A DNA stretch of 64,000 bases. It comes from Chamaecrista fasciculata (taxonomy: Eukaryota; Streptophyta; Magnoliopsida; Fabales; Fabaceae). Location of the stretch: assembly GCA_003254925.1 (NCBI GenBank), contig QANZ01053543.1:87179-151178 (forward strand), written 5' to 3'. A program made the translations under genes and the position numbers. Shown here piece after piece: positions 32,902 through 44,341 of this stretch. The notes under the pieces were generated by a model. The model saw only the letters and a program-made list of their open reading frames with translations. It had not been told where the DNA came from and ran no database searches. How positions within the stretch are numbered: position 1 is the stretch's first letter; the number at the start of each line of letters is the position of its first letter.

Positions 32902-34353
32902 ATGGAGGATTCAGGGCAAAGAAAGAGAAGGTTGGAAGAAATGCGCATGCAAGCCGAGCTTGCGGAAACCACTGGTGACGTTGTCGAAGCTTCTGGTTCC
33001 AGAATCCATCTTTCAAATCCCCTTATTGAATCCTCTTCTTCAACTATGCCATTGCAGGATGTATCACATGCTAGCTCAAGATTTGACTTCTATACAGATC
33101 CTATGGCTGCTTTCTCTTCTAACAAGAAGAAGAACAATGCCGATGTCCGGGGGCCACCTGATTATTCTACTCCTCCAAACTTTAATAGTTCAGCTATGGA
33201 GCAATTCTCAGCACCACGACTACCACCACCTCGGTTTCCCGGTAGTTTTTCATGCTGACAACTATATGTTTCTGTGTACTTAAGTTGGTATCTATTTATG
33301 TGTGTTGCTTGTGGTGCATAATTGGCATTGCCTATGATTGCTCTTTATGTCTTTCTTGACGAAACATGCATTAAATTTGCGGTGAATAAACTCTTTCAAT
33401 GGTATCCTAGATGTCTCTGGAGACTGGAAACAATATACTACATCCATACAAACTTAAGGGTATAATGTATATTCGTTCTGACTCGGAGATGATAAACTCT
33501 TCCTTTTGGTTAGAAATGAGGCCTCAAGGCCTGGGGAGTAGGGGGAGTGGACAGGGTTTTCTGCTTTGATTTTATTATATGACGGTTGAGCTGAGGTTTT
33601 AACTTTTAAGTATTGCTCGATTACTTACTGTAACATGGCATTTTTATGGAGTTATTTTGCTAAAAAAATTGTTGCCTGCCTGGATTGCCATCTAGATCTA
33701 CCTTCTCCTTTTTCTTCTCTAATATCTCTTTTTTACTGAATGTAACAGAACCAATGAATCCGCAGATGACTCATTCTTTTGCTCAAGGATCACCGGCACC
33801 CTATAGAAACCCAGTGTGGAATGGACCCAGAGGTTCCCCTCACTATGATTTTCCTCCCCATCCATCAAGTGGTAGCAGTTATCGAAGTCCCGGATTCGAA
33901 ACACCAGTTAGGCCTCTCTTGAATTCTGGACAGCACATATCTCATCGACCCACCTACAGTCCAAATCCTTCTCCAAGATACAGTCCTAGTCCAAATCATT
34001 CCCCAAGATACAGTCCTAGTCCTGGAAGAGGTCGGAGTGGATGGTACAACACAAGAGGCGGTGGAAGACAACATCCAAGTTCTCCTGGTCGTTTCTCCAA
34101 CTGTGACAGACCTTGTGACGTGGATCGGTTCTACAAGAAGTCCATGGTTGAAGATCCATGGCAGGTCTTGAAACCTGTTTTGTGGAAGGTAACTGGTGCT
34201 ACCTCCAAAAAATTTTATGTGCCTTCAGAATCAACAAGTATGAATAAGGGAGGACCTTCTGGTGCCTCAGTGAAACCGAGTTCCCAGTCAAGCCTTGCCG
34301 AATACTTGGCTGCTGCATTCAATGAAACTGTTGATGGCACAGAAAATGTATAA
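32902..34353 (+). CDS. SIC: SICKLE-like proline-rich protein
   Basis: Two coding exons (32902-33241 and 33749-34353) join in phase 1 to give 314 residues. The start is taken at MEDSGQRKRRLEEMR, which lies just after a splice acceptor (CAG at 32894-32896), so a 5'-UTR intron is likely, with the first exon perhaps ending near 31911. The N terminus is charged and helical. The middle is rich in Pro, Ser and Tyr with three YSP(N/S)PS-like units (residues 183-205). An RG patch follows (GRGRSG...RGGGR). The C terminus has VEDPWQVLKPVLW and SLAEYLAAAF. Length and layout match Arabidopsis SICKLE (At4g24500, about 320 residues), a nuclear protein tied to microRNA accumulation and intron-lariat handling. 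The assignment rests on recalled similarity. Confidence 0.82.
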
Positions 34354-35208
34354 TCGCTGCTGTGAGCTTCATGAAGAGCCTTACATGATACTGAAATGAA
34401 GGATGTTAAGAAGCCACCATGTAGAGGAATGCCAAAGGGGCTGTTTTCTGATTGTTTTAATTTTAGATATATGCCCACACCATCAGAGAAGGTTCCTTTT
34501 TTTTTAGTTCGTTAACTCTCTGGCTTCCCCAGATTTCTAATATGAATTTATAGTTGACAGTCAATTGTTGTAGGTATTGATAGTATTACTGCGTTCCCCA
34601 CTAATAGCTTTCAGCGAACACACTACAATTTTTATTTTCGGCTTGCCAAGTTCGTTAAAAGTACATGTTATAAAGGCAAGTTCCATTGAGATTAGGCCGA
34701 GGAATATAAATAGCTTGAGTTTTAAACAAAATTATTGAAACCTATATCTTGATCTTGATTAGCAATTCCTCCATTTATCAGTGATGAGGGTTGGATAGTG
34801 ATAAATGATTTGATATTGTTTAAAAAATTCTGAATTCAAGATTATATAAATGCAATTATTCTTATTAACAGATTTTACTTCGATAGTCGGTTAAGTCCAG
34901 ATTAATCAGGTGAAACCTTAGAGACCGAATAGGTGACCAAAAAGAAATTTCTTCCATTGATCTAAACTAACAAATATTAAGAAACAGATATGCAAGCAAA
35001 AGAGCCAGATGGAATATGCACCCAACAATCAGTACCCTGACCGTCCACCTCATCAGTACGTGAAACATCAATTAGTAAAAACCATATATATGGAAAGGCC
35101 AAATCTATGAACTGCCCCTAAAAATTCCACAATGTCAAAAGTTAAAACCTTCTATTAGCATCTAAAACCATAATAGGATGGCCTAATAACGCATAACCCA
35201 AATATTCA
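34354..35208. other. Spacer between convergent SIC and VEL genes
   Basis: Contains the 3' flank of the SIC gene and that of the VEL gene on the other strand. No further feature was seen. Confidence 0.5.
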
Positions 35209-38200
35209 CTATGCTTTTTGCTCGCAGCATATTACGTCCATGAAGGTGTGAATAAGCTGATCAGCTAAGCTTGGTGGGTCATCAATCAATGTATCCACAA
35301 ATGCACTAACCACCCTTCTCTCTTGTGGGTTAGCTTTAAGGCTGAACCAAGTAAGAAATTTCACTCTGAAGTTTTGGCCTATGTGACCTTCATGCTCTAA
35401 CCATTTGACTACCCTGACAGAGAACTCATAATCATTCTCCTCCAAACGCTTTCTACCACCCAAACCAGTCATTTGTCTTATTTCATTGGATTTTGAAGGC
35501 GTGGGAGGTGAGACCGCGGCAAAGGCTTTAAATGGAAGGGATTCGACTGATGGACGCTTGGAAATGAACTCTTCAAACCTGCCCCTGATGTTATCAAAGA
35601 AGAAATGTTTTGCAGGATGGTCCCCCAAGAATAAGTTGATGTCGGAGTTAGCAGATTCTACTTGGTGATGATTTTTGGCAACTATCCTGTCTTTCTCATG
35701 TACACGTATGTCCAAAGCGGTAACCGAAGATCCACGGGGTGAATGTCGAATGTGATCCCTGCCATTGCCAGTTCTAGTAGTAACTAGGGAGGGAGATATT
35801 GTGGGTTTACTAGGTGTCACCCATTTAGCTTCTGCAGTACCCAGAATACCCGTGCTACTGAAAAGTGATGCTTTGCAAAAATACTCAGTCGAAGGATAGA
35901 GGTTGTCTAACAAGAATCGTTTCTCAGGTCTTAATACAATGACGGTGGGTTGTTCTGGGTAGTCCATTGTTGATATTCTGTGCCAAAGCCTGCAGCCTAA
36001 AAAGTCCTTCAGAAGATGATCTTCATATTCAAGAACAATGACAACTGATGTAGGAAGGCACTCTCCAAAACGTATGGAGCATGCTGCAAAAACAAAATTT
36101 CAGGAAGTCAAATCAGTTCAGGAACATTGGAGGAAAAAAAGGTTTAACTAATTAAAGTAAAAAATTATCAGTCATTTTTGCTGTTTGGACAATATCTTTA
36201 AGTGCGTTTGAAGGAGTTTTTTTTAGGAACAAACGAAGATAAGAAAAAATACTATTTATTATAGCCTTCTAGGATAGTACATTATAAAGAATGAATGGCA
36301 GGCAAGTCATTGCATTCATTTTGCCATAGTAATTTTTGTGAATAGGAAGATAAGATGTGACAATAGATATAAATGCAGACCAAATTATTCCATTGTTTGG
36401 GTATTCACCCTTTTGTCTTCCTAAATGTTGTCACACATGAAAGCATAGCATTAGCCATAACAAGACTGCAATTTCATTCATCTCAATTTTATATTTAGCA
36501 TGGGACTGGCGTAATGTAATTATTTTATACCATCTTAAGTGATTAAAAGTGAAGTTCAGAGTTTTCCATTCCGTTTAATATCTGAATCTTTTTGGGAAAA
36601 GTTTGAAACAACCATACCAGCCCTTTGCCAAGAACCATTCAAATTTTAGGTCCAAATCTTTGTACTAACTTTAACTTGGTATTTGCTTGCTACATAACTA
36701 TTATAACTGTGCCATATCAACCACTGACAACTATGCCAAAATCTAATTAATACAGAAAAAAGAAATAGCTTTCCTGCCAATAGAAGCTCATCTAGCCGAC
36801 CTTAAAAGTAAATAAATAAATGGCTTACTTGGTGCATCTTTCTTTTCCATGATGTTAGAGTAAGAGTTAGAAAACAATGAATCAAAACGTTCAACTGCAG
36901 AAGAGCACAACTTCTGAACCTCAGCACCACATGAGAGCCTGTTCACAATGCCACGCGTCATCGTTGAACAATCCTGATCCAGAGGCCCCAATTCCTTGTT
37001 CAGCAATTTAAGAGCACTTTCTACAATCTTCTGTACTTCCTTATATACCTGAGTTCCTATGAGAATTCTGTGAGCTAAGGATATTCGTAAAGACAGTATA
37101 TCTACTCTTCTGGCTTCTTTGGCAACCACTAATTGCTTTCTCCATGTGCTGTAAAATTGTGGTATCTCAACAGTTAGTCAGTTTCAACTTCCTTTTATAA
37201 AGTTTTCAAAGGTTTAGGACTGTTTTTGCACCATGCATCGGGTATCAAGTAACTCAAGTTAGTCAAATAGTGGTAGTAATTGTGTTTGTAATAAAGATTT
37301 CTTTTTATTAGATCATTTGAATCCATCTTTTTTACAATAAAAGTTGACACAAGACACATAAGTGTCAGTTCATGAACAATTACATTATAAAATGAATTGA
37401 TATACATTATATCTCAAAGCAATTCTCAGTTTCATATTAACCAAGCAACCAATTATCAAATAGGAATTGTCATTATATGATTTCCATTGAGATCATAAAA
37501 TAGAAATTACTCGGAGAAAGGTGGGGTAAGGATTTGTATGGTAAAATAGAATCATAGGACAAAGTCATCAAAATGAGCAACAACCTCCAATAGAAAATAT
37601 TTGTCCATCTTCAGTCTTCACCAATTCTCTTTTTTCTTACAAAATGACAATCCAAATAGAATCGTCATAGTTTTCAAACAAAACATTGACTCAAATCGAG
37701 AATTGAATAGATTTCTGCTCCTAAATAGCACTTGCACAACAACTACCAATTTCTTTTTAAAATATTTGTAGGGAAAAAGTACTCTTGGTACCCCCAAAGT
37801 TTTTTTTGGGCCAATTGATTCATATTTGAATCAATTGTATCCCCAATATTTCATATTTGAGTCAATTATACCCCAAAGTGGGGGTATAATTGACATAAAA
37901 AGAAAAGATTGTGGGTATAATTGACCCAAAAAACTTTGTGGATACAACTGAAACTGACCCCATACTTTGGGGCTACCAAGAGTACTTTTGCCTATTTGTA
38001 GTTTGCTTAATCAGAAAACAGTTTCTTGGAACCCACAGCAAGATCATCCAAACGTGTGTGTGTGTGTGTGTGTGCGCGTGTGAACATGTGAAAGAGCAAA
38101 AAATGCAACCACAAAGTTATGTTGCAACTTTTTGCACATGTTGTTCATAAGGTCCTGAAACTGCCATAGAGGACCCGATATGGCTCTAGCAATATAATCT

Positions 38201-38986
38201 TTTGTGTGTAACTGTGCCTGCTAATTAACATATGAACAGCCTCACATAAATATAAAGGGTTTCCGTCACCAATATATATATAATGGGTTTCTGAGTATGT
38301 GTTTATGTAAGCATGCATATACTAATTCTATATATAACCTACTTACCTCATTAATTCATTAATTTTTCCACAAGAAACGCAAGAGAAACTTCCATCTAAC
38401 TTTGTACCAGATCTGCCCTTCAGAATGCCAGACTTCTTATTACTCAAAGCACATTGTAAATGGCAAGACATTCCACATGGCTCCTTCTCATCAAAAGCAG
38501 ATGATTCAGATCCGCAAGTTAACCACAAACTAGGATCCTTGTTATCATCATAAAAATGACAAATACAGCAGGAACATCTCTTACAAAAAGCATCTTCTGG
38601 AGACAGAGTAGCTCTGCAAGCAACGTTCTGACATGTTAAGGATTTTGCATTTTCCTCTTTATTATTCACCACAGGAACATGATGTAAATCTGGAGATGGT
38701 GGTCCTCTTTTCCTTTTAGAGCCAACATGGCTAGTGTTCTGGATGATATGCAACCTTGGTTTCTTAGAAATTATCTTAAGAAGATGCTCTATCATTTGAG
38801 TCTTGGTATATCCAGTGTACTTCCTCTCTTTGCCAATCTCAGCACAAATTATTTCTAGAAGCTCTCTACGGGTGAAAGAATAGAGCACATTTTGAGCATC
38901 TTTTGAATGTAAAGCAATCTCATGAACTAGTCTTTGTTTGTCCTGTAAATTCATTGTGCTACATTTTGCAGGGTCTAAGAGAACAC
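35209..38986 (-). CDS. VIN3-like (VEL family) PHD-FNIII-VID protein, 5' end missing
   Basis: Three exons are clear (38986-38347, 37148-36829, 36083-35209), about 611 residues. The first codes [25 protein letters not shown] from a splice acceptor in phase 1, so a short upstream exon with the true ATG remains unfound; it may lie beyond 39000 or in the N gap. Exon order gives the N-terminal helical region ([20 protein letters not shown]), the cysteine-rich PHD ([10 protein letters not shown]...[24 protein letters not shown]), the four-helix part ([17 protein letters not shown]), the fibronectin III domain ([19 protein letters not shown]) and the VID domain ([27 protein letters not shown]). VEL proteins (VIN3, VRN5/VIL1, VEL1/VIL2) associate with PRC2 and assemble through the VID, as at FLC during vernalization. 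It ends CCEQKA without the KLWH tail recalled for some members. Which paralogue it is remains open; VRN5/VIL1 is one possibility. Confidence 0.9.
37763..38000. mobile_element. MITE in VEL intron, 8-bp flanking duplication
   Basis: The element (37771-37992) has inverted ends around AGTACTCTTGGTA and CTACCAAGAGTACTTTTG. The interior repeats 'gtcaattataccc'. The flanks tatttgta (37763-37770 and 37993-38000) are identical. With 8 or 9 bp, both hAT and Mutator types remain possible. Confidence 0.8.
38055..38078. repeat. (GT)n microsatellite in VEL intron
   Basis: A run of GT dinucleotides ending in GCGCGTGTG, within the intron between the first two recognised VEL exons. Confidence 0.75.
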
Positions 38987-40368
38987 CTGTGTTTAAATAT
39001 GAATAACCTTGTTAGTTTGAATTGTCTCCTTGACTTGTTGAAAAAAAAAAAAATTGTCCCCTTGACATTTGAACACTATATTATTCATCTGCCAAAATTA
39101 TCAATAAACAAGATGCATCTTGACAACAAAAACTTCGTTCACATTTCAGAATGAGCAAACCAGAAGAGAAAGACAAGATACCACTTTGATTGATATATAA
39201 TAATCAGAAGGCCTAAATTAAGCATAACACTTCAATTAACTAATGAAAGACTCAAGAATGATGATGGCAATTTAAGTATTCAAGCCCCTATCTACATGTT
39301 ATTCCTATAAACAGAAAACAGAAGATTCTCAATTACACAAATAGGATACTGCTTCCTCTACTTTTCTTATATTTTCTCTTGCTGACTAGTTCTCTGACAC
39401 ACGCCCGATTGGTTTCCAATGTATAATATCTCCAACAAGGTAAAGGAGATGCTAAAGACCCAAAAGGAATATGACCAAATTTCTTGAATGAGATAACTCC
39501 TTCACAAGTATTAACCACATTGTAAGAGAGTACTTGAAATATAATACTCTATATAGTATCTGGGCAGAAATTAGCAGCATTTGCTACACAAACACCACCA
39601 CGACTAATAAAATGTTGAGGTGAAAAGGTTACACCAGTACATAGCAAACCCATAACAGCTCCATTTTGGATTGACAATTCAAAATATGAGTTCGATAAGT
39701 CCCCAAGTAGATTCTAGAAAAGTTAGCCCTACTGAAAAACCGTTCAGTGTAGAAAGAAAGTAGAAACAAGTCATGCATAATGGAGAGATTCACTAAGTTA
39801 GATCGAGGGATACACACCATTAATCCGAATGTTTCAAACACAACGAGGCTTATGATTTCATGGGTATATATACACAATGAGGGCAGAATTTCGATATGAG
39901 CAGTTAGTAAATCACCTAGCTAGATATCCCAAAGAAGAGAAATAAAACATAAATAAAAATATATGGGGAAGAAACTATTATGCATGATTTCCAATGTTAG
40001 TTTTTTATAATCTCTTTTCAGGGTTTGTTTAGTGCAAACAGGTAAATCAGCAAACTAGAAAAGCAATGCAGCCAAAACCAAGAATGCGGAAGATTAAAAT
40101 AGAGAGAGAAAGAGAGGACAAAAGCACGAGAAAACCAAAATGCAAGAACTTGATATAATAATAACCCCAAAACAGAGTTCAGTAGGAGTTGAATAGGCAT
40201 TGTGAAATTATATAACCTACATTGTCGAAAGCGCGCAAAACAAAGGGAATAGTGAACGAAAAACCAAAAAGAAACTGAAGTTAACAAAAACCGTAAAACC
40301 CCAAAACAAAACAAAACCAGTAGAAAAAAACGAGGGAGAGAAATAGAAGGAAAAAAAAAAAAAAAAAA

Positions 40369-40563
40369 NNNNNNNNNNNNNNNNNNNNNNNNNNNNNNNN
40401 NNNNNNNNNNNNNNNNNNNNNNNNNNNNNNNNNNNNNNNNNNNNNNNNNNNNNNNNNNNNNNNNNNNNNNNNNNNNNNNNNNNNNNNNNNNNNNNNNNNN
40501 NNNNNNNNNNNNNNNNNNNNNNNNNNNNNNNNNNNNNNNNNNNNNNNNNNNNNNNNNNNNNNN
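40369..40563. other. Assembly gap of 195 N
   Basis: The gap is flanked by poly(A) on the left and (AG)n on the right. On the minus strand this is CT-rich sequence of the kind found in plant leaders, upstream of the VEL gene, whose first exon or leader may be affected. Confidence 0.95.
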
Positions 40564-41114
40564 AGAGAGAGAGAGAGAGAGAGAGAGAAAAAGGAAGGAG
40601 AATAAGAGAGAGAAAGAGGAAGTGGTATAATGAAAAGCAATAAATAAATACAGAAATACATAATTTATGCCATATTGCGAGATTTGGTATAAATAAATTT
40701 CCAGAAAGATAGCATAATGCCAAGAAAGAAAATAAAGAAAAAATACTAATTACTGATGATAATCAATGTGGGTCTTTATTTATTTATTTTTGTTTTTCAG
40801 TTTTGGGTTTTTTGTTTTTTGTTTTTTTTTTGCTTGGGGGGTGAGTGTGTGTGCATGAATGAAACAGCCCACGCGCCAAGCACCTCCTTCCTTCATACGA
40901 ACGACGATTTCGGTTTCAGTTTTCGTCGGAATTCAGTGGGACATACTTTCTTTCACCTGAGAAATTATCTCCTGTGCTCACTCATCTCTACACCTACTGT
41001 GGATCCCAGTTTAGGATTAAAATTCTGATGAAATACATACAATTTTGAATAAATTCTTAATTTTAACCTTGAAAATTATTAAGTTCACAATTCGATTATT
41101 AACCACATTAAAGA

Positions 41115-41290
41115 ATATTTTTTTTTCTGGTTAAACTATAGGTGCTTCCGTGTATCTGTGTAATGATTTAGGTGAAGACTAATCTCACTCGGATATCAGT
41201 AGTGAAATAGTTAAAATTCTTCTAATAATATTGACTCTATAGATCGAACATGGGTCATCTCACCTAGAGTGTAACTCACCAATCACTACA
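41115..41290 (-). repeat. SINE-like repeat (minus strand)
   Basis: On the minus strand a B-box-like CCATGTTCGATCTA follows GATGTAGTGATTGGTGAGTT. A diverged copy is at 59030-59165 in the BAHD intron ('aactcatttatcactacatt...tttgttggt'). The ends and target duplications were not defined. Confidence 0.4.
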
Positions 41291-42091
41291 TCAAACATTT
41301 GTTGGTAAAAATATATATTATTTTTCTAAGAATGTAATATACTATTTGAGTTTTTTCAAGAACTAATAAGTATATAATTTACTTTTGTAGAAACTAAATT
41401 GTATATTTATTTTTTGAGGGACTGAATTCTTAATTTTTTGTTATTTCAAAAATCAAGTTATTGATCTACTAGGGCCCAAAAAAAGTTTAGTCTACTCTAA
41501 TTTTTGAAAAAAAGAGAAAAAATGATTTTTTTTTTAAATTATTGATTTTTTTTCATTTAAAAAATGACAAAATATTTCTTATATTTTTTATTTTGTATAG
41601 AACACGTCTTTTGTTAATTTGTTTCTGAAAAAAAATATGATTATTATTATATTTAATAATAATAATCTTTAAAAGAAAAACTTAAAATCAACTTTTTGTA
41701 ATAGAAAAACTTATAAAGTGTTAACTTTTGAGTGAAAATATTTTTTTATACAAGTTAAAAACTCAAAATTAAATGTCACTCTTTAAATAAAGCAAACAAT
41801 TTTTTTTTATAAAATATATAGGCTTGTATGGCCCATGCTAAATCCGAATCCCAACGACAATGCTACTCTTTCAAAGAAACAAAAGCGTTATCATTGATCC
41901 ACCAACCACAGTGCCTTTCCGTTGGGTTGTTGTTGAGCTCGCAAAAATTCATCTTTAACTGTCTGTTAAAACATATCGTATTATTCTTATCAAAAAAATA
42001 TATATATTATTTTACATAACAAATTATATATGTTATTTAAAAATACATATAAAAGTTAATAATAAATTATTTTTTATTAATAATTTCAAAA

Positions 42092-42506
42092 TTAAAAAAA
42101 GGGTAAATTACACTTTGGTACCCTGTGGTTTGACCCTATTTCACTTTGGTACCCTGTGGTTTGAAACTTGACACTTTGGTATCCTTTGGAGCTATTTTGT
42201 AATTTTAACCATAATAAATTTTACAAAAATTACATATTGACCCCAAAAAAATTTTAAATTTTTCATTTTAGTCCCTATATAATGTATCCAGGGACCTATT
42301 TGTAATTTTTTGAAAATTTTTTGGGGTCAATATGTAATTTTTGCAAAATTTGTTATGGTTAAAATTACAAAATAGCTCCAAAGGGTACCAAAGTGTTAAT
42401 GGAGAATACCACAGGGTACCAAAGTGTCAAGTTTCAAACCACAGGGTACCAAAGTGAAATAGGGTCAAACCACAGGGTACCAAAGTGTAATTTACCCTTA
42501 AAAAAA
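42092..42506. mobile_element. Mutator-type MITE, GGGTAAATT family (copy 2), exact 9-bp duplication
   Basis: The element (42101-42497) has ends GGGTAAATTACACTTTGG and its complement. The flanks ttaaaaaaa are identical. The arms include ACCCTGTGGTTTGA repeats and match 6360-6726 closely. Confidence 0.88.
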
Positions 42507-42785
42507 ATTGTTTATCATGATATTTTAATATATAATTTTCAAATACTCTAAATCAGATTTTTATTTTTATTTGTATTTTTTTAATTTCTTCGACTTGGTG
42601 GCTTTATCAGAATAGCTGCAAAATTCCTTCACACAACTCAAGCTAATTTTGTTTGAAGATGCTTCCGGGTTGGGTCAGCCTAAAAGGACTGTTGTATAAT
42701 TTTTTTGTTGGGCTTTGAGTTTTGACCCTCGTTCTCACCCAAAAAAAAAAACAGAGGGGAGAGTGATCAACTCTTATATTTGTTA

Positions 42786-43255
42786 GGTCAAAGTGTAAAT
42801 TTAGTCTCATATCTTTTACTCAGTTTTTAATTTTTGTCCTATATCTTTTATTGTTGCACTTTTGGTCTCATATTTTTGGGTCAGTTCACAAATTGGTCTC
42901 ATCTTTTTTTTGTTGCAGATTTGATCTCATATATTTGAGTCAATTGCATAATTGGTCCTATATATTTGAATTAGGTGCAGAAGTAGTCTCATTATCATAT
43001 CTTTGCAAAATGATCAACTAACAGTTGATATTTTTGCAAATATATGGGACCAATTCTACAACTTCAGCAAAACATATGGGACAAAAAATGATATAGGATC
43101 AAATTGGGGCTTTTGAAAAGATATGGGACCAAAAATTATATAGGATCAAATTGGGTTTTTTTGCAAAGATATTGGACCAAAAGTGCAACAAATAAAAATA
43201 CATGACCAAATTGGAAACACAACAAAAAATATGAGATCAAATTTGCAATTTGACC
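42786..43255. mobile_element. Foldback element, GGTCAAAGTG ends
   Basis: Starts GGTCAAAGTGTAAATTTAG and ends AATTTGCAATTTGACC. The arms repeat 'ggtctcatatct' and 'aagatatgggacc'. No exact target duplication was found. Confidence 0.65.
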
Positions 43256-43862
43256 TTTTTTTATTAAACTTTTAATCAACAAAATGAGTTTTTTTTTTAA
43301 GAACTATATGTATTTTTGATTTACAATTACATACTAATCCTCTTTAAGGCGCGAGATCATTGAAGTGAATTTTGCTTTACTAACAATTATTCTTTTTAAC
43401 ATTGAGTTATTTACTCACTATTTCATTTGATTCATTTTTATTCCATCAACAATCAATCCACCATTCCACCCTAACTTTGTTTTTTAACTATTAAGTCTCA
43501 ATCAACCTCCAAGCTTAAAATGGTTAATGAATAGATATCATCCATTTAATGCAAAAAATAAAAATATGTCATCCATTTTGAAAAGATAATATTTTTCTTG
43601 GTAAACTGAAAAGATAATATTTAATATTGAGCCTTAGCATATGAATTGGCTTTACTTTTGAAACCCAACATCATTTCGTCACGTGCTTAATATTTTTTTT
43701 TTTGGCATGCTTAAATTTTTAAGCATGATTGGGTTTCGTTGCTGGATGAAAATGAGCCAAGCCTATGAACAACAATGAGAGTCCAAAGTTTTGGGCCTAG
43801 GGCTATGATAGTGAACTTATAGCCCCAAAACTCGCATGCAAAAGCAGAACATAGGAATATCA

Positions 43863-43895
43863 CCCCCCCCCCCCCNNNNCCCCCCCCCCCCCCCC
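43863..43895. repeat. Poly(C) tract with four N
   Basis: A run of C interrupted by nnnn at 43876-43879. This is a sequencing-difficult homopolymer, so its true length is unknown. Confidence 0.85.
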
Positions 43896-43929
43896 AAAAA
43901 AATGATCATTATGTATTCTCTCAAAAAAA

Positions 43930-44341
43930 AAAAATTAAGGGTAAATTATATTTTGGTTTCCTGTGATTTGACCCTATTTCACTTTGGCACCATGTGGTTT
44001 AAAAAGTGACATTCTGATATCTTATGGTATTTGCCGTTGAGATGAAACCAATGGCTTAGATTAGATGAAAAAAACCAACGGTTGAAATCAAATGTAGAAA
44101 AAAAACAATGGTTAAAATGTAATAAAAACCGATAGCTTAGATATCAGAGAAATCAATGGTTAAGGTTGAGTCACGTCAACATTTTTCATTAAATTCTAAC
44201 GAAAGTAAACCACATGGTCCCTTTGTGTTAACGACAAATACCACATAATATCAGGATGTCACTTTTCAAACCACAAGGTTCCAAAGTGAAATAGGGCCAC
44301 CAAACCACAGGGTACCAAAGTGTAATTTACCCAAAAACAAA
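43930..44341. mobile_element. Mutator-type MITE, GGGTAAATT family (copy 3, diverged)
   Basis: The element (43939-44332) starts GGGTAAATTATATTTTGG and ends CAAAGTGTAATTTACCC. The flanks aaaaattaa and aaaaacaaa agree at 7 of 9. The interior differs from copies 1 and 2. Confidence 0.68.

Noticed and set aside
40217-40723. ORFs of 168 and 126 residues on the minus strand
   Set aside because: They run through 195 N and low-complexity CT-rich sequence.
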